Shown here in pieces: positions 32,174 to 39,789 of a DNA stretch of 43,049 bases. The first letter of the stretch is position 1, and every line of letters starts with the position of its first letter. The position numbers and the translations under genes were made by a program. This stretch comes from a virus. The DNA lies in the IMG/VR virus record IMGVR_UViG_3300006751_000025, positions 1-43,049 of that record; one strand, 5' to 3'. Under the pieces are notes generated by a model. The model saw only the letters and a list, made by a program, of their open reading frames with translations, had not been told where the DNA came from and ran no database searches.

Positions 32174-34956
32174 TCTCGGTTCCCGACATCGGACATATAT
32201 ACCCGAAAACGGGTCTCGACGTGGACCTTCGCGTTGACCTTAAGCCAAGGTTTGTCAGCGAGGGGTCAGCCTGGTTTGACGACACAGACGATTATGTGAA
32301 TTGTCAGGATCCCGCAAACTCTCAAATGGCCTTTGAGGATTTTAGCGTCGTTTACTGGGCTAAGACCGTAGCAACGGCGGAGCACTTCTGCGTCTCAAAG
32401 CAGGACGGCGGAATTTACGACGGGTATCGGTTCGGCCTTGAAGGCGGAAGCTATCGCTGCTCTATTCAGGTTGATGGCAGCAATAAGACGGGAGACGTTA
32501 ACGGCAACGCAATAGTCAACGACGGGGCCTGGCACCACTTCGCCTTTACTGTTGACCGTGGCTCTAACCTGCTCTGCTATGTCGATGGCCAGTTAGACAA
32601 GACGGTTGATATTTCTTCGATCAGCGGGACGATTGATCCAGCGGAAGATCTCATTTTGGGAGCGAGCTATTCAGGGGGATCTCAAAACTTTGGCGGCAAC
32701 CTCTGCAACGTCGGGATCTATAAAGGTACCGTCCTCGATCATGCTGAGATTCGCTCTATCATGGGTGCTACCACTTACGCACAAACTGCTGCGGTTGTTA
32801 CGCCATCGCTCTTCTACCTACTCGCTGCTGATTACACTGATAGCACGGGCAATCAGGATGCAACAAACGTAGGAAGCATTCTCGTAGGCGACCGAGCCCG
32901 GCTCCCGAATGGCTTCGACCTGACCGGCAATCGGATAAGCGGGCGCTGTTTCAGTGGCCGCGCAGTCACCCTGGACGGTACGGGTGACTACATCAAGCTC
33001 GATGGTTTCAGCTTTGACTCAACTGGTGCGTGGACAATTGAAAGCTGGATGAAGCTTGACACCCCAAGCGCGGCGAGATTTTGGTTTGCAATCGGTGACG
33101 CAAACGAACTCACTTGCTATTACTCGACAGGAGTCGCAGGAAATATTGGGTTCTATCCTGACGGTGTGGAAGACGCTTACGGCAGCGCTCTCCCATTTTG
33201 CGACGGGGGCACTTGGCACCACTGGTGCTTAAGCGTTGGGGCTGGGGCTAGCGCTACAGCCGTGCTCTACATCGACGGCAAACAGTACGCGACTAGTACT
33301 GTGACCTGCACTGACATTAGCTCTGAGCCCAAGTTTCGATTTGCGGCTGATGCGAATGGCAACAGCTCACTTGACGGTTCGATCGCTGGAATAAAAGTTG
33401 TGGTTGGTACGGCATACTCGGCGGCCCAAGCCCTCGAAGCTTATCAGATTCCAGAGCAGCTTGTCCCCAGCGGCGTCACATCAAGCCATCTGAAATGTTG
33501 GCTAGGCAGCGACTACACTATCCCTGCCAGTTCAGGTATCGATGGGCTTTATCTTCAAGACGCTTCGGGCAACGGCAATCATGCGGTGATGGTCAACGGC
33601 GCGACCGAGTGGAACCAGCATACAATTCCCCAATTGGGATTGCAGTCAAGCTCTACCAGAGTTCTCCTCAACAATACAAGCGGCAAACAGGCAAGCGCAA
33701 CTCTTGAAAGCGCACCAGGCACGACCTTCAGCGTGGCGTGTTGGTTTCAGGAATTCGCAAACGACGACACCAATATTATCTGGAGAATGGGCGGGACCAC
33801 TGCAACCGATGACGACTTTCTTGAGCTGTATTTGAACTCGTCCGGCCAGCTTCAGGTTTACGGTGACGGCTCTGTTACGGCTGGTTCTCCGACGATCGGC
33901 GAATGGCACCACGTTGTGGTGGTGTCGGATGGGTCGAGCCCGTATTGCAAGGTTTACGTAGACAACAGCGAGATAACAACCTCGGGGGCTCTAGGGCAAG
34001 CGGTCGATATTTCAACAGCAACCTTGATTATTGGGGACCAAGCGCCAACGCTTGCGGCTTTCCCGTTCGACGGCATCATAGGTGAAGTCGCAGTTTGGGA
34101 TTCTGTTTTGACTTCAGGCAATGTCTCGACGCTCTTCAACTCGGGAGTTCAGGGAGTGGACGCCAACACTGTAGATGGTGGTAATCTGCTGAACTGGTAC
34201 AGGTGCGACAACCCTGCATGGCTGATAAATCTGTCGAACAACAGCACCAACGAAGCAACCTACGCAGGTTACAGTTATCTGGCGACAATCCCAGAAGGGC
34301 CAACGGCGGGGCTATCTAGCTTTGGAGCTATCACGAGCAAACGGCCACGGTGGGGTATGTCTGGTTCGCCAGGAATTATTAATAACCCCGGCAGGAACAG
34401 TATGGAGCTGTCTTCACCGCTCGACTGGGGGACCGGGAACTGGACGTTCTCATTTTGGGTTCAACATACGGGCTGGTTTGGCGCACAGTCATGGATTCTG
34501 GGGGATATTTTGAACTCGGGAATCAGGATACAGGCGTATAAGTATAGTAATTCTTGGAGGTTTGCATTTATTGCCACTGACGGCACGACTTCAACCCCAA
34601 CGATGGTGTCTAGTCTAGCCTCTGCCGATGAGTTAAATAACTGGACCTTCATCTGCTTTCGAAGAGCCGGCACAGCGCTCTGGAAAATAACAGTCAAAGA
34701 CGTTGACGGTAACGACTATTCGCCCGTTGACAACACAACGTCGATAACAAACACAATAACGAGCGATTCAATTTATAATTTGCGCTTAAACGGCGGGCAC
34801 ACCTCGGACTCTGCGCGCTCTGATTACTACAACCCGTACTGCCGGGGCTCAGACGCTAACATAACAAACTTCAGGGCCTGGGTCGGCGAAGCTATTACAG
34901 ACGAAGAGGTTGACGCGCTCTGGGTTTCGGGCGCTAGAACTGTAAGAGGTACATGA
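32170..34956 (+). CDS. Receptor-binding tail fibre with four LamG/lectin-like domains, 928 aa
   Basis: Four copies of a concanavalin A/laminin-G-like sandwich (LamG-3 type) can be traced by their 'W-H-H' strand: GAWHHFAFTVDRGS (about 121), GTWHHWCLSVGAG (about 349), GEWHHVVVVSDGSS (about 578) and the diverged NNWTFICFRRAG (about 823). Each of the first three is followed by a 'YVDG/YIDG/YVDN' turn and then a strand like LILGASYSG or LIIGDQAP. Such domains bind sugars, so this is probably the protein that recognises the host surface. The short N-terminal 25 residues (MISVPDIGHIYPKTGLDVDL) would join it to the virion. It is coupled to the upstream fibre gene (ATGA). Confidence 0.78.
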   Translation: MISVPDIGHIYPKTGLDVDLRVDLKPRFVSEGSAWFDDTDDYVNCQDPANSQMAFEDFSVVYWAKTVATAEHFCVSKQDGGIYDGYRFGLEGGSYRCSIQVDGSNKTGDVNGNAIVNDGAWHHFAFTVDRGSNLLCYVDGQLDKTVDISSISGTIDPAEDLILGASYSGGSQNFGGNLCNVGIYKGTVLDHAEIRSIMGATTYAQTAAVVTPSLFYLLAADYTDSTGNQDATNVGSILVGDRARLPNGFDLTGNRISGRCFSGRAVTLDGTGDYIKLDGFSFDSTGAWTIESWMKLDTPSAARFWFAIGDANELTCYYSTGVAGNIGFYPDGVEDAYGSALPFCDGGTWHHWCLSVGAGASATAVLYIDGKQYATSTVTCTDISSEPKFRFAADANGNSSLDGSIAGIKVVVGTAYSAAQALEAYQIPEQLVPSGVTSSHLKCWLGSDYTIPASSGIDGLYLQDASGNGNHAVMVNGATEWNQHTIPQLGLQSSSTRVLLNNTSGKQASATLESAPGTTFSVACWFQEFANDDTNIIWRMGGTTATDDDFLELYLNSSGQLQVYGDGSVTAGSPTIGEWHHVVVVSDGSSPYCKVYVDNSEITTSGALGQAVDISTATLIIGDQAPTLAAFPFDGIIGEVAVWDSVLTSGNVSTLFNSGVQGVDANTVDGGNLLNWYRCDNPAWLINLSNNSTNEATYAGYSYLATIPEGPTAGLSSFGAITSKRPRWGMSGSPGIINNPGRNSMELSSPLDWGTGNWTFSFWVQHTGWFGAQSWILGDILNSGIRIQAYKYSNSWRFAFIATDGTTSTPTMVSSLASADELNNWTFICFRRAGTALWKITVKDVDGNDYSPVDNTTSITNTITSDSIYNLRLNGGHTSDSARSDYYNPYCRGSDANITNFRAWVGEAITDEEVDALWVSGARTVRGT

Positions 34957-35264
34957 TGGGCCAATGGTCTTGGACATATATGCTTGTCCCAATTGGGGAC
35001 CTGGACAACGAACTGCCAACCCGTCGATACGACTGGGTAGAGTCTGACGAGGACGGCAACGTCACCACTGTCAAAGCCCAGTTCTCAACGGCAAGCAGGA
35101 CTCGTAAGTGCGGGCTCGGCGCAAAAAGCGACACCTACCAAATATTCAAGTGCTCCGGGTTGAGCTTTATCGATGGCGACATCGCTGCGTTTCAGGGCCT
35201 CGGTTACACTTTGATGAGTCAACAAGAAGCGTCAGCCTGGGCTGGTGCATTGGATGATGGGTGA
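34956..35264 (+). CDS. Hypothetical protein between fibre and lysis genes, 102 aa
   Basis: Two ATGs (34953 and 34956) overlap the fibre stop; the second is five bases after AGAGGT and is preferred. The product (MGQWSWTYMLVPIGDLDNELPTRRYDWVESDEDGNVTTVKAQF...) is a small mixed alpha/beta protein with several Trp and Tyr. It lies in the usual place for fibre chaperones or tip accessory proteins, but nothing in the sequence identifies it. Confidence 0.6.
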   Translation: MGQWSWTYMLVPIGDLDNELPTRRYDWVESDEDGNVTTVKAQFSTASRTRKCGLGAKSDTYQIFKCSGLSFIDGDIAAFQGLGYTLMSQQEASAWAGALDDG

Positions 35265-35602
35265 TGGACACGCAACTCATCGAAGCTGGGGCGTTGTTTG
35301 CCGCGCTGATGGGCTGCCTAAAGGTCATTGAAAAGCTTGTCGATCAGAAGATGGCCAAGCCAGCACCGGCTGTTCAGGTTGACCTGAAGCAAGAGGGGCT
35401 GGGTGAGATCATCGAGACTCAAAATGCGATAGCTCAAACGCTTGAGCGCTCGAACGATAAGCTGGATGAAATAGACAGGCGAACACGAGAAACCGGCAAG
35501 GTAACGTTTGAAATAAGAGAGCGGCAGCGTGTTGAAGTAGCAAAGGCAGAAGCTCGGCGGGAAGCCAGGGCTGAGGTAAGGGAAAGAGTGGGAGACCAAT
35601 GA
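35264..35602 (+). CDS. Membrane-anchored coiled-coil protein of the lysis cassette, 112 aa
   Basis: The start is the ATG at 35264, overlapping the upstream TGA. Residues 5-27 (LIEAGALFAALMGCLKVIEKLVD) form a hydrophobic or amphipathic helix; residues 45-112 are a charged coiled coil (AQTLERSNDKLDEIDRRTRETGKVTFEIRERQRVEVAKAEARREARAEVRERVG). This is the layout of i-spanins or of small membrane-associated lysis proteins. The next gene, overlapping by four bases (ATGA), is a holin candidate. No lipoprotein partner (o-spanin) is visible. Confidence 0.55.
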   Translation: MDTQLIEAGALFAALMGCLKVIEKLVDQKMAKPAPAVQVDLKQEGLGEIIETQNAIAQTLERSNDKLDEIDRRTRETGKVTFEIRERQRVEVAKAEARREARAEVRERVGDQ

Positions 35603-35832
35603 TTAAAGGCAAGACAAATGGATTGAAGTCCAGCGAGTTCTTAGTGACGCTGCTAGGCCTGGTCGGTGGTTGCCTCTGTGCAATCTTCTCCGACAGCCAG
35701 TGGGCGCAAGTCGGTGGGCCTATACTTGCTGCTATCTGTGGAGCTAGCTATAGCCAGTCGAGGGCGACGGTGAAGCGAGCCCTTGCTTCGGCGGAGGCTG
35801 TGTCTTCCGTGGGAAAGCCGGCAGAGGATTGA
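35599..35832 (+). CDS. Holin-like protein, 77 aa
   Basis: The product is small with two hydrophobic helices (about 13-30, EFLVTLLGLVGGCLCAIF, and about 38-52, VGGPILAAICGASYS), a short polar loop between them and a charged tail. This is the size and shape of a class II-type holin that permeabilises the inner membrane and times lysis. It lies three genes before the end of the late block, two genes upstream of the endolysin. The assignment rests on membrane layout and context, not on a recognised family signature. Confidence 0.65.
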   Translation: MIKGKTNGLKSSEFLVTLLGLVGGCLCAIFSDSQWAQVGGPILAAICGASYSQSRATVKRALASAEAVSSVGKPAED

Positions 35833-36044
35833 TGGATGCCGTCACGGGGCACCACTCGTCTGACAGTGCTCTTGACGTCGGCCTACGTGTTCTCGGCGCT
35901 TCTAATTCTGAAGTGGGGGCCGAGGCCTTTGCGAGAGTTAGTGGCGAGATTGCTGAAGGACTGAGCGCTTTCGCTGATGTCGGTATAGAGATGAATGAGG
36001 CACTGGATTGGCAGGCTACAGCGGGATTGAAGTGGAGGTGGTGA
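35832..36044 (+). CDS. Small protein with outer-membrane-like C-terminus, 70 aa
   Basis: The ATG at 35832 overlaps the holin stop (TGATG). The product has alternating polar and non-polar residues over its second half and ends LDWQATAGLKWRW, a pattern like the C-terminal beta-signal of outer-membrane proteins (terminal aromatic residue). It is too short for a barrel and has no signal peptide. It lies between holin and endolysin, so a role in the last step of lysis or in envelope contact is conceivable; this is inference. Function unknown. Confidence 0.5.
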   Translation: MDAVTGHHSSDSALDVGLRVLGASNSEVGAEAFARVSGEIAEGLSAFADVGIEMNEALDWQATAGLKWRW

Positions 36045-36467
36045 GTGAGTGAGATAGGGAAATACTTCAAGGCAGCTGAGTTTGAATGCCCGTGCTGTCG
36101 GAAGACCGCGCCAAGCCAGACGCTTGTCTCAATCCTGGATGCAGCCAGGGCTCAGCTGGGACCACTCAGGGTGAACAGCTCCTACCGCTGCTTGTCTCAT
36201 AATGCTGAGGTTGGTGGTGTGTCCGACTCGATGCACCTCGCTCAAGAGGATGGCCGATGCTTGGCGGCAGACATCACGTACTCTGACGCATCGAAAAGGC
36301 ACGGCGAGCACATCCTCAAGCTATACGTCACGCTTGAGAGTGTGGCTCGGCGCTTTGAGAATTTAAAATACGGGCTCGGCCTCTACGGAACCTTTGTTCA
36401 TATCGATACGCGGGGTGAGGTGGACAAGCCCATGGCCCGCTGGGACAAATACCCATGGCCGCGCTAG
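36045..36467 (+). CDS. Endolysin, M15-type peptidoglycan peptidase, 140 aa
   Basis: This is a peptidoglycan peptidase of the M15 (M15_3, 'peptidase M15A') type. The fold markers are EFECPCC, LRVNSSYRCLSHNAEVGGVSDS, then zinc ligands H64 (SMH), D76 (AADITY) and H119 (GTFVHIDTRG) with RW near the end. The gap between H64 and D76 is five residues longer than in the usual SxHxxGxAxD. The start is a GTG at 36045, five bases after GGAGGT. No signal peptide, so the holin must release it. It closes the late operon; a terminator-like hairpin lies 85 bases on. Confidence 0.83.
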   Translation: MSEIGKYFKAAEFECPCCRKTAPSQTLVSILDAARAQLGPLRVNSSYRCLSHNAEVGGVSDSMHLAQEDGRCLAADITYSDASKRHGEHILKLYVTLESVARRFENLKYGLGLYGTFVHIDTRGEVDKPMARWDKYPWPR

Positions 36468-36552
36468 GTTTGTATTTCATGTGCGGTCAGTACCTGTGCG
36501 CAATTGTTTAGAAGCGGCCCCGACACGGACGATCAACGTGCCGGGACCACTA

Positions 36553-36573
36553 CCGGGACCAATACGGACCCGG
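36553..36573. terminator. Hairpin between convergent genes
   Basis: CCGGG (36553-36557) and CCCGG (36569-36573) pair, continue with CC/GG after one A-A mismatch and close a 5-base loop. Just before it is a 12-bp imperfect tandem copy (CCGGGACCACTA at 36541, CCGGGACCAATA at 36553). It lies where the late rightward and the leftward operons meet and may stop transcription from both sides, although T-runs are lacking. Confidence 0.4.
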
Positions 36574-36577
36574 CGTC

Positions 36578-36976
36578 TCAGTGATATGTCTTCTCATCGA
36601 ACACTGTTATCGTCAGCTCAATCCTGGGATTGTCCACGTCCCGATGCCTCTCGCTTATGACGCGCCGCACCCAGTAGTCATTGGCAATCACCCCGCTTTT
36701 CTCTAAGATGTCTAGCGGGGCGGCTGCTAGATTGTCCGCGTCTATCTTTTGCCTTGGGCCGAGGAAAGATCGGACATGGACGGTTAACTCAATCCCACCG
36801 TCTATCGTCTTGCGGTCACCCCACTGCTCCCTCACCTGAATCTCAGCTGCCTTCTTCCATACTGAAACTTTCTTTGATGAGGCGATGAATGGCTTCCCGT
36901 CCCTCGTTCGACATATTCTCTTCTGGTTCTTCTGGCTCACGGGCAGCCCCAAGATAACCAGCTCTATCGCTTCCAC
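36578..36976 (-). CDS. RusA-like Holliday junction resolvase, 132 aa
   Basis: The product matches the RusA family, which cuts Holliday junctions as a dimer: N-terminal LVILGLPVSQKNQKRI, then PRQKIDADNLAAAPLDILEKSGVIANDYWV. The acidic residues expected for metal binding are D79, D81 and, in the later 'ND' turn, D100. The conserved lysine of the DxDNxxK motif is replaced by Ala (position 85), which is unusual. A final beta strand (PRIELTITVFDEK) follows. The start is the GTG at 36976 after GGGGGTAAGA. Its first 134 bases overlap, in another frame, the end of the upstream gene. It is the last gene of the leftward block. Confidence 0.78.
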   Translation of the reverse strand: MEAIELVILGLPVSQKNQKRICRTRDGKPFIASSKKVSVWKKAAEIQVREQWGDRKTIDGGIELTVHVRSFLGPRQKIDADNLAAAPLDILEKSGVIANDYWVRRVISERHRDVDNPRIELTITVFDEKTYH

Positions 36977-37535
36977 TCTTACCCCCCAGTAATTTGTGAG
37001 CGGGCGGCATGCCCGACTCGATTTGAGCTACCGATGAGGGAGAGAAGTTAATGTTGTCTCTCTCGTGAATCCCCGCCAGGTAGCGACCCGACTCTTCCCT
37101 TATCCCCGACTCTAAGAGGGCCCTGTAGATCCTCTCAAAGTCTCGCCTAATTAAACCATTGAACTTGTCCGCTGGCGAGTTGCATATCTCCAGCCATCCA
37201 CCCATGTTTCTGATGGTGGCGTTGATGAGTGGGTCATCGAAACAGACAGATGCGTACGCACCCTGCTCTGATACCGTGCGACTCATCACCTCAAAGGCCA
37301 ACACACACCTGCTCTCCGGCGTTAGGGCGCCCCCTGAGCGGCGTATGTGCCCCGGCTTTGGCAAGTACTCCATCTCCCGCATGCATCTCGTAGCGCCTAT
37401 CCTGAACTCAGACAGAGGCATGTCCTCACACGCCATCCAGTAGGCCTGAAGGGTGGGCTCGTCCAGCTCCTTGTTAAACGCTGCGCATAGGGCAGCCATG
37501 ATGGTGGCGAACTCTTGTCTCTCTGCGTCAATCAT
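36843..37535 (-). CDS. Helicase-loader-like replication protein (DUF6475-like), 230 aa
   Basis: The start is the ATG at 37535, overlapping the upstream stop by four bases (ATGA). Residues 1-70 (EFATIMAALCAAFNKELDEPTLQAYWMACEDMPLSEFRIGATRCMREMEYLPKPGHIRR) have the form of phage helicase loaders and inhibitors of G39P/gp12-loader type. Residues about 100-150 (FDDPLINATIRNMGGWLEICNSPADKFNGLIRRDFERIYRALLESG) match DUF6475. The C-terminal 45 residues are acidic and overlap the RusA gene. It probably brings the host helicase to the origin together with the initiator encoded just upstream. Confidence 0.68.
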   Translation of the reverse strand: MIDAERQEFATIMAALCAAFNKELDEPTLQAYWMACEDMPLSEFRIGATRCMREMEYLPKPGHIRRSGGALTPESRCVLAFEVMSRTVSEQGAYASVCFDDPLINATIRNMGGWLEICNSPADKFNGLIRRDFERIYRALLESGIREESGRYLAGIHERDNINFSPSSVAQIESGMPPAHKLLGGKSGSDRAGYLGAAREPEEPEENMSNEGREAIHRLIKESFSMEEGS

Positions 37536-38293
37536 GATGTACCTTTCTCCACCCAACTCTGGGCAGCTCGTATAGTCTTGCTTGTCTTCTGGGCCAGGAC
37601 AGGCTTGTCCTCCTGAGCCAGCTCAATAAAGCTCTGGACCTTAGACCCATCCCTCACGATCAGCTCAAGTGAGTCGTACTTGCGGTTGTTGTCGTTCTCG
37701 CCCATGTGAAAGGGGCTACGGTGGCACCCGTCGATGGCTAGCTTCAAGTCATCTACGGTGCAGCCCTCTGCTAGGCGGGCTCGTATCTTCGACCACTCAC
37801 GCATCTTGCTGTGTGGTTTCTTATGGGCGCGTGGGTGGTAGCTACGATAGTGCTCGAAGACAGCCAGAACATCAGGGCTAACGTCTTGCGTAACGGCGGG
37901 TAACGTTACGGTAACGTTATCCTCTGTGCTGGTGGCGTTGGATTTGCGCTCTCGGAACCGGCGCTGTCTCTCTCTGTTCTGTTCCCTGATGCGGGAGAGG
38001 TCAGATGAGTTGTGCTCATTCCAGTCATTAACAGTGAGACAAGCACCCCTACGAAGCCAACCGAACTCAATGAGTGCCGACGTGAACACGTCCGCATCCC
38101 CCGCCCAGCTGGCGTAGTATGCGACATCATCGGAGTCCCAGTCAATAAGCTCGCCCGTTGGGGCGTGACGCATCGTGTTAATCCAGAGCGTGACAAGGTG
38201 CCCAATGACCTGAGGCTCACAGACCCCAAGCGCACGGGATGTGCGGCGCACCTTGCGGTTATCCGTTAACGCCTCATGGCATTTAATCCACAT
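37532..38293 (-). CDS. O-like replication initiator, 253 aa
   Basis: The ATG at 38293 (MWIKCHEALTDNRKVRRTSRALGV) follows GAGG; longer frames are not supported. Residues 1-105 resemble the winged-helix N-terminus of phage replication initiators (VIGHLVTLWINTMRHAPTGELIDWDSDDVAYYASWAGDADVFTSALIEFGWLRRG). A charged linker (REQNRERQRRFRERKSNATSTEDN) and a second domain follow, HPRAHKKPHSKMREWSKIRARLAEGCTVDDLKLAIDGCHRSPFHMGENDNNRKYDSLELIVRDGSKV, often seen in initiators. The part encoding the linker and start of the second domain carries TAACG iterons (37879-37920), as lambda O carries its origin. It overlaps the loader gene by four bases. Confidence 0.75.
   Translation of the reverse strand: MWIKCHEALTDNRKVRRTSRALGVCEPQVIGHLVTLWINTMRHAPTGELIDWDSDDVAYYASWAGDADVFTSALIEFGWLRRGACLTVNDWNEHNSSDLSRIREQNRERQRRFRERKSNATSTEDNVTVTLPAVTQDVSPDVLAVFEHYRSYHPRAHKKPHSKMREWSKIRARLAEGCTVDDLKLAIDGCHRSPFHMGENDNNRKYDSLELIVRDGSKVQSFIELAQEDKPVLAQKTSKTIRAAQSWVEKGTS
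37879..37920. promoter_or_regulatory. TAACG iterons: candidate replication origin
   Basis: Four TAACG units begin at 37879, 37891, 37901 and 37912, i.e. 12, 10 and 11 bp apart, near one helical turn. The last two form TAACGT-N5-TAACGTTA, a symmetric 19-bp element also found at 6114-6132. Being inside the initiator gene, at its linker, this is the position of the origin in lambdoid phages. An AT-rich unwinding segment is not obvious next to it. Confidence 0.45.
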
Positions 38294-38331
38294 TGCTATT
38301 GCCTCGGGGAGGAGAGGCGGACACCCCAAAA

Positions 38332-38363
38332 CCGGGCGGAGAAACACTACCAACTACGCCCGG
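38332..38363 (-). terminator. Hairpin with T-run between SSB and initiator genes
   Basis: In the leftward transcript CCGGGCG (38363-38357) pairs with CGCCCGG (38338-38332) around an 18-base loop and is followed by TTTT. It may attenuate transcription from the SSB gene into the initiator gene. A CCTTGGTTGT (the early start element, inverted) directly precedes it. Confidence 0.45.
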
Positions 38364-38397
38364 ACAACCAAGGGATGGGATGCCCGCCAGATTAATA

Positions 38398-38817
38398 TTA
38401 GAACGGCACTTCTTCTTCGGCAACGGGGGCCGCTACCTTGGACCCTGCGCTGGATGGCTTGAACACCGCAGCCGGGTTCTCAATAAACGCCTCAACCTCA
38501 AGCCACTTTCCTTGCCTGTCCTTGCGCAAGGTGACCACACCCTTGTTGTCGGGCAGGGTCTTAGCGTCAGGCGGGTTGTCGAAGTCAAACCCCAGGCACT
38601 TGGCCAGCTGCTTCATCTTGAACAGGGCCTTAGGCACGTAGACAATTCTCTCGGTGATATCGATCGCCTTGCTGGGTGTGAACACCTCCAGCACCAAGGT
38701 CAGACCCCTGTTCCCTGTCCCATACTTTTCCTCAATAGCGCTCGATACGCGGAAAGGATAATCCCCTGGCGAAATACCGCCACCACTCACATCTTTTGGG
38801 TTGTACTGCATTCCCAT
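38398..38817 (-). CDS. SSB-like single-stranded DNA-binding protein, 139 aa
   Basis: The product has an OB-like core (GDYPFRVSSAIEEKYGTGNRGLTLVLEVFTPSKAIDITERIVYVP, then VTLRKDRQGKWLEVEAFIEN) and ends with a flexible Ala/Ser stretch and an acidic tip EEEVPF. That tip is the partner-binding tail of SSB proteins (DDDIPF in E. coli) and of gp2.5-like proteins. The core has the style of the DUF669-type phage SSBs. The ATG at 38817 follows GAGGAG. It stands between the ATPase and initiator genes, where a recombination and replication SSB is expected. Confidence 0.72.
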   Translation of the reverse strand: MGMQYNPKDVSGGGISPGDYPFRVSSAIEEKYGTGNRGLTLVLEVFTPSKAIDITERIVYVPKALFKMKQLAKCLGFDFDNPPDAKTLPDNKGVVTLRKDRQGKWLEVEAFIENPAAVFKPSSAGSKVAAPVAEEEVPF

Positions 38818-38820
38818 AGC

Positions 38821-39789
38821 TCAACTCTCCTCTTTCGTAAGCAGCCAATTAAGGCACTGCCGTAGTTTCTGTGGCCCAAGGGGGCGCAATGAATCAGGTG
38901 TTGCATCCGCACCAAGGCGAGAGAGAACCGCAACACGGTGCTCGTCCTTGGCACGAGACAACGCCTCGATGATCTGCTCAATGACTCGACCAATCGGATC
39001 ACTGTGCAGGTAGCCCTGGTACTCGTTAAAGCTCAGGCCAATGCGAGCAGGCATGTCGTAGCCAGCCCGTGACTTGGTCTCTCTGCCTGGGCCATCGTCG
39101 AAGACAAGCCAGCGCTCTGACGAAATAGCCACAGCCTTGTACTTGGTCTCCCCTTGTCGCTGAATGACACGCTCATCACGACAGGCGTGACCAACCTGGT
39201 CGCACCACGAGATGACAGCGTCCCAGCTCTGCTTCTCCATCCGCCCAACAAACGACATGAAGTCGTTACCGAGAGCGTTAGCCTGGCGGGCAAGGCCCGT
39301 GTGGCAAAGAAGCATGATGCCTATGCCTAGATCCCGAAGCTCATCAAGACGGGCAAGCAACCCCTGCACCTCCTTCTTCGTGGTCTCAGCACCCTGGCGG
39401 AAAGAGAGGTAGCACTCGGTACCCTTCTTCGGTGACCAGTTGCCGTTGTAGTCACGCTCGCAGACATGAGTAGCAGCTAGCTCACATGCCTGGCTCAGTG
39501 TGTCCAGGGCAAGCCAGTCAACACCGTCAGGGTTTGCAATAACGTGATCGACAGCAGCTAAAACCTCAGCCCAAGTCTCACACTTGCCACGCACTGGCAG
39601 TCTTCGAACGGGTACACCGTCAGCACCCTGCTCTGTCATAATCATGACAACGTTCGGCGCATCCGCAGCGAACGTGGTCTTGCCAACACCTGGGTCTCCG
39701 ATGATACCCAGTGCTGGACGACGGGGCCGAACCTCGGCCTGTTGGTCCAGCGTGAATAGATGCTCACGCACCATTGTGTAGTCACTCAT
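38821..39789 (-). CDS. RecA/Sak4-like ATPase (AAA_24 type), 322 aa
   Basis: The core is a RecA-like ATPase: Walker A GDPGVGKTT (31-39), a DGVDWLALDTL strand as Walker B (D96), and a GIGIMLLCHTGLARQ strand ending in the polar sensor. The pattern matches phage-encoded ATPases annotated AAA_24 or Sak4-like, which help single-strand annealing or strand exchange with an SSB partner. Here the SSB gene is three bases downstream, and a PD-(D/E)XK nuclease gene is directly upstream with a four-base ATGA overlap, so the three probably form a recombination unit. The ATG at 39789 follows GAGGAGGT. The Sak4 assignment is from architecture and context. Confidence 0.78.
   Translation of the reverse strand: MSDYTMVREHLFTLDQQAEVRPRRPALGIIGDPGVGKTTFAADAPNVVMIMTEQGADGVPVRRLPVRGKCETWAEVLAAVDHVIANPDGVDWLALDTLSQACELAATHVCERDYNGNWSPKKGTECYLSFRQGAETTKKEVQGLLARLDELRDLGIGIMLLCHTGLARQANALGNDFMSFVGRMEKQSWDAVISWCDQVGHACRDERVIQRQGETKYKAVAISSERWLVFDDGPGRETKSRAGYDMPARIGLSFNEYQGYLHSDPIGRVIEQIIEALSRAKDEHRVAVLSRLGADATPDSLRPLGPQKLRQCLNWLLTKEES

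Noticed and set aside
38293-38865. Rightward 190-codon frame antisense to the SSB-like gene
   Set aside because: Its composition follows the third-position bias of the opposite gene. An ACAACCAAGG lies near an ATG inside it, but the product resembles no protein and SSB is clearly the coding strand.
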